The translations under genes and the position numbers were made by a program. Of a stretch of 18,066 nt of DNA, positions 10,794 to 18,066 are shown one piece after another. Position 1 is the first letter of the stretch. Each line of letters starts with the position of its first letter. The notes beneath the pieces are model-generated. The model was given only the letters and a program-made list of their open reading frames with translations. It did no database searches and was not told the DNA's origin. Source of the stretch: an uncultured Ureaplasma sp. Its GTDB lineage: Bacteria; Bacillota_I; Bacilli_A; Mycoplasmatales; Mycoplasmoidaceae. Where the stretch lies: positions 1 through 18,066 of the forward strand of contig CASFKH010000005.1 in the NCBI GenBank assembly GCA_949295235.1. Direction: 5' to 3'.

Positions 10794-11459
10794 ATGAAAA
10801 AAGGTTTATTTATTACATTTGAAGGTCCAGAAGGATCTGGTAAGTCTACAATTTGCAATGAAATTTATAAATGATTATCAGATTTAATTAAAGATAATAA
10901 AATTAATTATTCTCAAGTTTTAAAAACAAGAGAACCAGGTGGTAATAATAATAAATTGTGTGAAAGTATTCGTCAATTAATTTTATCTGATGATTATGCA
11001 CTATCACCTTTAACTGAAACATTACTATTAGCTGCAGCTAGATCACACCATTTAACAACTACAATTTTGCCTGCATTAGATAATAATCAAATTGTTTTAT
11101 GTGATCGTTTTATTGATTCTTCATATGTTTATCAAGGATTATCTACAAATATTGGAATTGATACGGTTATATCTATCAATAAAATTGCAACATCAAATAT
11201 TTTACCTGATCTAACTTTAATCTTAATGGTTGATGCTGAAATTGGTTTAAACAGAATAAAAACAAATAATCGTGAAACTAATAAAATTGATTTACGTCCA
11301 ATTGAATATCATAAACAAATTGAAAATAATTATTTAAAACTTAAACAATTTGATTCAAAAAATCGGATTAGATATATAAATGCAAACATCAATTCTATAG
11401 ATACAATTTTAAATAATTGTAAAGAAGAAATATTAAAATATATCTATGGAATTAAATAA
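10794..11459 (+). CDS. tmk: Thymidylate kinase (dTMP kinase)
   Basis: Tmk phosphorylates dTMP to dTDP in dTTP synthesis. The true start is the ATG at 10794, two bases after the serS stop. UGA at 10872 encodes Trp27, so a standard-code reading would lose the P-loop. The 221-residue protein has the P-loop EGPEGSGKST (10-19), TREPGG for dTMP binding, and the DR motif in CDRFIDSSYVYQG (Asp104, Arg105). An Arg-bearing LID region (RIKTNNRETNKIDLRP) precedes the C-terminal helix. The length is slightly above the usual 200-215. It overlaps holB by 14 bases, implying coupled expression with the clamp loader subunit; tmk-holB adjacency is common in Firmicutes and mycoplasmas. Confidence 0.96.
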
Positions 11460-12273
11460 ATTTCAAGATTCAATTACTCTTAATGATCATGCATTTTTAT
11501 TAGTTTTGGATTTTAATTCAAATCCAAGAGATTATATAAATGCAATTTTTAGTAAAATTATTTTTTTAAAAGAACAAGAATTATCAACTGATTTAAGTTT
11601 AATTTTAAAAGGTTTAATACATAAACAATATGATGATTTGATTTGGATTAGTTTAAGAAATTCAACTTTAAAAAAAGAAAATGTAATTGAAATCAAAGAA
11701 AAATTTTCATATCCTAGTTTAAATAGTGTTGATATCAAATTTTATGTATTAGAAAATATTGAAAATTCATCTAATTCAAGTCTTAATTCATTATTAAAAT
11801 TTTTAGAAGAACCATCTCCAAATACATATGCAATTTTTACAACAACAAATAAAAATTCAATCTTAAATACAATTATAAGTAGATGTAAAGTTGTTAAAAT
11901 TGAATCAGATGCTAATCAATTAGAAATGATTTTTTCAACTTTTAATCTTGAGGATTGACAAAAAAAAGTTTACAAAAATATTTTTTACACAATTAATGAA
12001 TTTAATAATCTTTTGGAATCTGATATTTTTAAAAAGGTGAATAAAATTATATATGCAATGTTATTTTCACATGATGAAGTTGAAGTTTATGAATCATGAG
12101 AATCATTTAAAACATTAGATAATTATGAAATATCAATCATTATTTCTGCTATATCTAATTATCAAATAGAATATGATAAAAAATCAGAACTTAATTATTT
12201 ATTATCATTATTAAAAAATAACCTAAATAAAAATTTAATATTTTTTAAGTTATATGAAATTTTAAAAAAGTAG
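11446..12273 (+). CDS. holB: DNA polymerase III delta' subunit (clamp loader)
   Basis: The delta' subunit is a non-hydrolysing AAA+ member of the clamp loader that opens and loads the beta sliding clamp. The frame is 275 residues, including UGA-Trp at 11956 (Trp171) and 12097 (Trp218) and one UGG-Trp (Trp67). The sequence is diverged, but the SSLNSLLKFLEEPSPNTYAIF segment and the SRC motif (145-147, in IISRCKVVK) are the conserved delta'/DnaX sensor 1 and SRC regions. No Walker A is seen, as expected for delta', and the Cys4 zinc motif of the DnaX/HolB family is missing. It is shorter than the 330-residue E. coli protein, as is usual in mycoplasmas. It overlaps tmk by 14 bases and ends six bases before mnmE. 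Context (tmk before, mnmE after) strengthens the assignment. Confidence 0.92.
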
Positions 12274-12279
12274 GTATTT

Positions 12280-13626
12280 ATGAACTTTAAAACTATATGT
12301 GCACTTGCTACAGCGAGAATGAATTGTGCCATTCATATCATACGTATATCAGGTGTAAATGCATTTGATATTGTTAATAAAATTGTTAATAAACCTATCG
12401 AACATAAAGGATATGTTATTTTTCATCGTGCCATTATAGATAATAATAAAGTAATTGATGATGTTCTTATTAATACTTTTGTTGCCCCAAAAAGTTATAC
12501 AGGTGAAGATGTAATTGAAATAAATTGTCACGGTGGCGTTGTAGTTGCTGATTATATTTTAAAGTTATTAATGAAATACGGTGCAGAGTTGGCTGAAAGA
12601 GGTGAATTTTCCAAGCGTGCTTTAATAAATAAAAAGATTGATATTTCACAAGTTGAAGCAATTAACAATTTAGTTAATTCTCAAAATGAATTTTCAATCT
12701 TTGGTTCAACTAATGCATTAGTTGGAAAACTAAGTGAAAAGCTTACTGATCTTCAAAAAGAATTGTTTTTATTAATTGGACAAATTGAAGTTAATATTGA
12801 TTATCCAGAATTTGATGATGTTCCAATTGTAACTAACAATGAAGCATTAGAGAGAACTGACAAATTGATTATAAAAATTGATAATCTCTTAGTTAATTCA
12901 AAACGTTTCATTCCATTACATGAAGGTATTCAAACAATAATTATTGGTGAACCAAATGCTGGGAAATCTTCATTATTAAATGTATTAACAAATTCAGATA
13001 AAGCAATTGTCAGTGAAATTGAAGGAACCACACGAGATATTATTGAATCTTCAATTAATATTGATGGAATTACCCTAAAACTATTTGATACTGCTGGAAT
13101 TCGTGAAACTTCAAATAAATTAGAACAAATTGGAATTAAAAAAGCAATTGAGTTATCTCAAAAAGTTAATTTAATTTTATTGCTTCGGCCAATCTCTAAA
13201 TACAATACAAATTTGAATGACTATGAACTGGAGTTAATCAAAAAAAGAAATTGTATTGTAGTATATACAAAAATTGATACCATTGATAAAAATAAATTAC
13301 CCAATTTTTCAAATAATGAAGTTGGAATTTCAAGTATTAATCACGAAATTGAAAGTCTTATTAACAAAATTAAAAACACATTTGAAGTTGATGAATTTAT
13401 TCAAAGTGATTTAAATGTACTTCAATCTAATCGTCAAATTGGAATTTTAGAAAATATAAGATATGATCTAAATTGTGCAAAAGATGCTTTAATAAATAAT
13501 GAGCCATTAGATTTAGTTATTTATCATTATGAACAAGCCAATTTAAAATTAACTAAAATCTTAGGTAATGGTAATGAATATGATTTTTTAGATGAATTAT
13601 TTAAGAATTTTTGTGTAGGTAAATAA
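12280..13626 (+). CDS. mnmE: tRNA modification GTPase MnmE (TrmE)
   Basis: MnmE with MnmG adds the 5-carboxymethylaminomethyl-type group to wobble uridine of certain tRNAs, using GTP, FAD and a folate one-carbon unit. The 448-residue protein contains no Trp codon. The N-terminal folate-binding domain has SYTGEDVIEINCHGG and the ERGEFSKRAL stretch. The G domain, inserted in a helical domain, has G1 GEPNAGKSS (223-231), G2 TTRD (250-253), G3 DTAGI (270-274) and G4 TKID (330-333); G4 is normally NKxD in MnmE. The protein ends in CVGK, the conserved C-terminal C(I/V/L)GK motif with the Cys needed for modification. A weak AAGTAGG precedes the ATG. It is six bases after holB and its stop is one base before the tatD start. 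Confidence 0.97.
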   Translation: MNFKTICALATARMNCAIHIIRISGVNAFDIVNKIVNKPIEHKGYVIFHRAIIDNNKVIDDVLINTFVAPKSYTGEDVIEINCHGGVVVADYILKLLMKYGAELAERGEFSKRALINKKIDISQVEAINNLVNSQNEFSIFGSTNALVGKLSEKLTDLQKELFLLIGQIEVNIDYPEFDDVPIVTNNEALERTDKLIIKIDNLLVNSKRFIPLHEGIQTIIIGEPNAGKSSLLNVLTNSDKAIVSEIEGTTRDIIESSINIDGITLKLFDTAGIRETSNKLEQIGIKKAIELSQKVNLILLLRPISKYNTNLNDYELELIKKRNCIVVYTKIDTIDKNKLPNFSNNEVGISSINHEIESLINKIKNTFEVDEFIQSDLNVLQSNRQIGILENIRYDLNCAKDALINNEPLDLVIYHYEQANLKLTKILGNGNEYDFLDELFKNFCVGK

Positions 13627-13627
13627 T

Positions 13628-14407
13628 ATGAAATACATTGATACTCATACTCATACAAATTGTTTAGAATTAATTGAAAAATATGATGAAATCCTTAAAG
13701 ATATTGAACAATTGGATATGTATATTAATATTGTTGGTAATAATCTAGATGATTCTATTTTAGCTATAAATCAATCTTATAAATCAAATAATACATTTTG
13801 TACAATTGGAATTCACCCAAATGAGTTTAAAAATGACCAAGACATTGACGACACTTTAAAAAAAATTGAAAATTTATATTTAAAGAATAAGACTAAGGTA
13901 AAAGCAATTGGTGAAATAGGTTTAGATTATTACTATAATCCAGATGTAAATAGGAAACTATTGCAAAAAGTTTGATTTGAAAAACAAATTATGATTGCAA
14001 TTAAATATAATTTACCAATTGTTATGCATATAAGAGATGCTCATTTAGATGCATATAACATCATTAAAAATTATAAAAATAAAACTACTTTTATTGTTCA
14101 TTGTTTTTCTGGTAATCCTGAGGATTTAGAAAGATATAATGAACTAAATTGTTATATTTCAATTTCAGGTATTATTACTTTTAAAAATAATAACGAATTG
14201 CGAGAAACTATAAAACTAATTCCACAAAATAGATTATTAACTGAAACAGATGCCCCTTGATTAGCACCAGTGCCTTATAGAGGAAAAACTAATTGTCCCC
14301 AATATGTAATTGCTATAAATGAATTTATTTCTGAATTGTTAAAAATCGATCTTAATAACCTTCTGTCTCTTCTAGTTAATAATGCTAAAAAATGTTTTAA
14401 ATTATAA
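13628..14407 (+). CDS. tatD: TatD family metal-dependent DNase/hydrolase
   Basis: TatD proteins are cytoplasmic metal-dependent nucleases of the amidohydrolase fold, linked to DNA repair or turnover; the exact substrate here is unknown. The frame is 259 residues with UGA-Trp at 13973 (Trp116) and 14258 (Trp211). All metal and active-site residues are visible: His7 and His9 (DTHTH), Glu96 (GEIGLDYYY), His134 (VMHIRDAH), His158 (VHCFSG) and Asp208 (TETDAPW). Trp211 follows the catalytic Asp at the family's usual aromatic position, direct support for UGA as Trp. The gene starts one base after the mnmE stop, so it is almost certainly cotranscribed, and it closes the serS-to-tatD cluster. Confidence 0.95.
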
Positions 14408-14453
14408 TAAAAAAATCAAATTATAGTAAAATTTAATATAAAAGGAATAATAT
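14408..14453 (+). promoter_or_regulatory. Short intergenic gap with Shine-Dalgarno and possible promoter for the ABC ATPase gene
   Basis: AAAGGA at 14441-14446 lies seven bases before the ATG at 14454 and is a good ribosome binding site. TATAAT at 14403-14408 overlaps the tatD stop and could be a -10 box with a start near 14415; weaker TATAGT and TAAAAT boxes follow at 14422 and 14427. No recognisable -35 box is present, so the promoter part is weak. No hairpin terminator for tatD is visible. Confidence 0.35.
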
Positions 14454-15656
14454 ATGAGTAATTTATTTTTTACATTTAAAAAAAATAATTCAATAGTAAA
14501 AATTTCAGTACATAATTCTGAATTTTTTATTAAAAATTATCAAATAAGAATTCAAGAAATTGTAAATAATGTTTTTAATGATTACAATACAAGAGAAATT
14601 TCATTTGGTTTGACATTTACAAATAATAAAACAAAAAATGATTATATTTTTGATGTTGTTAAAAAATATTTGTTAGACAAAAAAGATTCTTCAATTATTA
14701 AAAAAGCTGTATCATCTGAAAACAAAAAAGATGCACAAATTAACAATAATAAAGAAGTTAAAAAGGTTAATAAAAAAGAAGAATTAAAAAATAAAAAAGA
14801 AGAGTTAAAAAATCAAAAATCTGCTTTTAAAGGGTTAACTAAAAATGAAAAGCAAGCTTTAAAACAAAGAGCAAAAGAAATTGAAAAACTTAACAAACCA
14901 CATAAAGGTGCGAAAGAAGTAAAATTTAAAAATCCTGAAAATATAATTGAACTATCAAATGTAGTTAAATATTACACAAATGGTTATGTTGTCACTCAAA
15001 TTTTAAAAGGAATTAATCTTGAAATTAAAAAAGGTGATTTTGTAATTATTTTAGGTCCATCAGGGAGCGGAAAGACTACTTTAATGAATATAATTTCAGG
15101 TCTTGATAGAGCTTCAGATGGTGTTACAAATGTTTGTGGTACTGACTTAATAAATCTAAATGATAATGAATTAACGAAATTTAGAAAAGACAATATAGGT
15201 TATGTATTTCAACAATATGGTTTACTTCCAAATTTAACAGTTAAAGAAAATGTTGAAATTGGAGCTAATTTGCAATCTGACAAATCAAAGAAGATGGATG
15301 TAAATGAAATTTTAAAATCAGTTGATATGTTAGAACATAAAGATAAATTCCCTCATCAACTTTCTGGTGGGCAACAACAACGTGTGTCAATTGCGAGGGC
15401 ATTTGCAAAAAATCCTACATTATTATTTGGTGATGAACCAACTGGGGCAATTGACGAAGAAATGTCCAAAATGGTTATTAATGAATTTATTAACATTAAT
15501 AAAAAATTTGGTACTACAGTAATTATTGTTACTCACAATAGAATATTTGAGGATCTTGCAACTTTATTAATAAAAATTAGAGATGGACATATTGTTTCTT
15601 TAAGTAGAAATAATAATCCTAAAACAGTTGATGAATTACCTTGAGGTGAAGAATAG
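14454..15656 (+). CDS. ABC transporter ATP-binding protein, MacB/LolD type, with N-terminal extension
   Basis: The 400-residue protein has its ABC domain in residues about 165-388. Visible motifs are Walker A GPSGSGKTT (201-209), a Q-loop in VFQQYGLLPNLTVKENV, signature LSGGQQQR (303-310), Walker B LLFGDEPTGAID (Asp327, Glu328) and the H-loop His361 (VTHN). The DEPTGAID form and the Q-loop context are typical of the MacB/LolD/FtsE branch that pairs with FtsX/MacB-like permeases. Residues 1-85 form a domain I do not recognise. Residues about 88-160 are a Lys/Glu-rich, probably helical linker with a tandem KKEELKN. The end has UGA-Trp at 15642 (Trp397). No permease gene is adjacent; secA follows 11 bases later. 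Mycoplasmas carry comparable ATPases next to very large permeases, so the partner is probably elsewhere. Substrate unknown. Confidence 0.9.
14769..14810 (+). repeat. 21-base tandem duplication in the linker of the ABC ATPase gene
   Basis: Two adjacent 21-base copies (14769-14789 and 14790-14810) differ at one base and encode the repeated heptapeptide NKKEELK. The length keeps the frame. It looks like a recent duplication in a low-complexity Lys/Glu linker. Confidence 0.8.
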
Positions 15657-15667
15657 TTTAGGAATTT

Positions 15668-18066
15668 ATGCGTTTTAGTGTTTTAGATAAAGTAAATCCA
15701 GCTAATAGAATTTTAGATAAGGCTATTAAATTAGCTGATTTGGTTTTATCTAGAGAGTCTAAATACATCAATTGTAGTTTAGATGAATTAAAATTAAAAA
15801 CTTTATCTTTTATTAAGGATATTGAAAAGAAAAAAGTTGTTCTTGATGATATTTTAATAGATGCATTAGCAATTGGAAGAGAAGCAATAGCTAGATCTAC
15901 AGGAATGAGAGCATTTAAGGTTCAAATAATTGGCGCAATCATTATTTATTTTGGTGACTTTGCCGAAATGATGACTGGTGAAGGAAAAACTTTAACCATC
16001 GCTTTGGCTTCTTATGTAATTGCTTTAGAAAAAAAAGGTGTACATATTGTATCTGTTAATGAATATTTAGTTCAACGTGATGCAGAATTTTCTGCTCAAA
16101 TTATGAATCCAATTGGATTAACTGTTGGCTATATTAAATCTTCAATGAATGAGAATGAAAAAAGAAGAAATTATGCTGCTGATATTACTTATTGTTCAAA
16201 TTCTGAATTAGGATTTGATTATTTACGTGATAACATGGTTTCTAAATATTCAGAAAAAGTTCAAAGAAAATTGTTTTTTGCAATTGTTGATGAAGCTGAT
16301 TCAGTTTTAATCGATGAATCCAGAACACCATTAATAATTTCTGGATCTTCAACTAGTTCAATTCAAGATTATGTAAAAGTTGATCAATTTGTTAAATCAT
16401 TAAAAAATTCAGATTATATAATTGATTTTGAATCTAGTTCAATTTCTTTATCAGATTATGGAGCTGAAAAAGCAAATAAATTTTTTAAAATTGAAAATAT
16501 TTACGATTTAGAGTCAAGTGAACTATTACATAAAATCATCAATTCATTAAAAGCTAATTTTTTATTTTTCAATGGTAAAGAATATATTGTTAGAAAAAAT
16601 GAAAAAGGAATTGATGAAATTGCATTAATTGATCAATTTACAGGAAGAATTATGAGTGATAGAACTTATAGTTCTGGTTTGCATCAAGCTATACAAGCAA
16701 AGGAATATGTTAAAATCGATCCTGAAAATCTTACTGTTGCTACGATTACATATCAATCATTTTTTAGATTATATACTCATTTAGCTGGAGTGTCAGGAAC
16801 TGCAGCTACTGAGGCTGAAGAATTATTAAATATATATAATATGGTTGTTGTTACGATTCCAACAAATAAACCGATCCAAAGAATTGATCAACCCGATTAT
16901 GTTTTTGGTGATAAAAAAACAAAATGGAAATATGTAATAGCTGAAGTTATAAAACGTCACAAAACTGGTCAACCAATTTTAATTGGAACTGGTGCTGTTG
17001 AAGATTCTGAAATTTTACATTTATTATTATCACGTGTGGGTATTCCTCATAATGTTTTAAATGCTAAAAATCATGCTCAAGAAGCAAATATTATAAAAAA
17101 TGCTGGACAAAAAGGTCAAGTAACTGTAGCCACTTATATGGCAGGAAGAGGAACTGACATTAAATTAGGTGAAGGTGTTAGAGAACTTGGCGGATTATAT
17201 GTTATTGGAACTGAAAGAAGTGAATCAAGAAGAATTGATAACCAATTAAGGGGTAGATCTGGTCGTCAAGGAGACCCTGGAGAATCTAGATTTTTTATTA
17301 GTCTTCAAGATTCATTATTTAAACGTTTTGCTGGTGATAAATTTAATAAAGCAAATTCAAAAATGGAAGAAGATGAAGTTATTGATCTTAAATTTTTTAG
17401 TAAATTATTAGACAATACTCAAAAAAAGGTTGAAGGTCTAAATTTTGACATGAGAAAAAATCTAATTGATTATGATCATGTTTTGAGTGCTCAAAGAGAA
17501 TTATTATATAAGGAACGTGATATTGTTTTATTATCAAATAATTTATTACCAATTTTAAATTCAATGATTCCATATGTTGTTGATGAAATATTATCAAAAC
17601 ATATTGATCATATAAATCCTGATTTTGTTGATAATGATGAGGTAATAAAAGAAATTAATCAATCCATTTTCCATTCTGATAAATTAGATATTAAAAAATA
17701 CCAAATTTATGATGGAGATAGTTTAAGGTCATTATTAATTAAAGAAATTAAGAAATTTTTAATTGAAAAGATGAATTCTCTTACTCCTGAAACTTTTAAT
17801 AATTCTGCACGAAACGCAATTATTTCAAACATGGACGATGCATGAACTGAACACCTTGAAACAATCGGAAGATTAAGAGAAGGTGTAAATTTGAGAGCAT
17901 ATGAGCAAAAATCTCCATTAAATATTTATATTGAGGATGCAGATTTATTATTTTTAGATTTAAAAATTAGAATTGCTAATAATGTTATAAAAAATGTATC
18001 TAGATTTGGTGAATTATTAAATAATAGTTCTGTAAGCAAAATATTATCTCAATTTAATTTGGTTCC
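15668..18066 (+). CDS. secA: Preprotein translocase ATPase SecA, 3' end cut by the window
   Basis: SecA is the motor that pushes preproteins through SecYEG. The visible part is 799 residues, close to complete, since SecA of M. genitalium is about 800 residues and mollicute SecA generally lacks the C-terminal zinc tail. Motifs: Walker A in MMTGEGKTL (Gly104 to Thr108, Lys107), the YCSNSELGFDYLRDNM segment, Walker B VDEAD (Asp208-Asp211) followed by SVLIDESRTPLIISG, and the preprotein cross-linking domain. The second motor domain has YMAGRGTDIKLGEGV, GTERSESRRIDNQLRGRSGRQGD split by short variation. UGA at 17843 encodes Trp726 in DDAWTEHL, the invariant Trp of the helical scaffold, before LREGVNLRAYEQKSPL. 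AGGAA at 15660-15664 supports the start. No stop is reached before the window ends. Confidence 0.97.

Overview
The window is 18 kb of very AT-rich DNA from a wall-less bacterium of the class Mollicutes that reads UGA as tryptophan (genetic code 4). With UGA read as Trp, every apparently broken frame rejoins into full-length proteins. The UGA codons fall where these families carry a conserved Trp or aromatic residue, for example after the TatD catalytic Asp and in the SecA C-terminal scaffold. By my reading there are 23 in-frame UGA and 2 in-frame UGG Trp codons. The block serS-tmk-holB-mnmE-tatD has the order I recall for MG005-MG009 of Mycoplasma genitalium, and hpt lies beside ftsH as in that genome. 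Together with an ispF gene (MEP isoprenoid pathway, reported in few mycoplasmas such as M. penetrans), this suggests a pneumoniae-group relative, possibly near Malacoplasma. The species cannot be fixed from the sequence.

Layout: all 14 genes are on the + strand and tightly packed. (1) 3-2468 is the 3' part of a large surface or secreted protein with many amphipathic helices. (2) 2469-2534 is a short intergenic gap with a possible promoter. (3) 2535-3147 holds two small overlapping genes for membrane-anchored proteins resembling the YtxG/YtxH (DUF948 type) pair of Firmicutes. (4) 3158-6001 is uvrA. (5) 6001-6303 is an unrecognised 100-residue protein that overlaps both neighbours and may be a diverged half of ribose-5-phosphate isomerase A. 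(6) 6291-7328 holds ispF and hpt. (7) 7334-9496 is ftsH. (8) 9511-14407 is the serS-tmk-holB-mnmE-tatD cluster. (9) 14454-15656 is a MacB/LolD-type ABC ATPase with an unusual N-terminal extension. (10) 15668 to the window end is secA, open at the 3' end.

Functionally this is mostly core housekeeping: nucleotide excision repair (UvrA), purine salvage (Hpt), dTMP phosphorylation (Tmk), the replicative clamp loader (HolB), Ser-tRNA charging (SerS), tRNA wobble-uridine modification (MnmE), membrane protein quality control (FtsH) and secretion (SecA). The less ordinary parts are the large surface protein, the lone ispF with a diverged C-terminus, the 100-residue orphan and the ABC ATPase extension. 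No tRNA, rRNA, CRISPR array, insertion sequence or convincing GC-rich terminator hairpin was seen.
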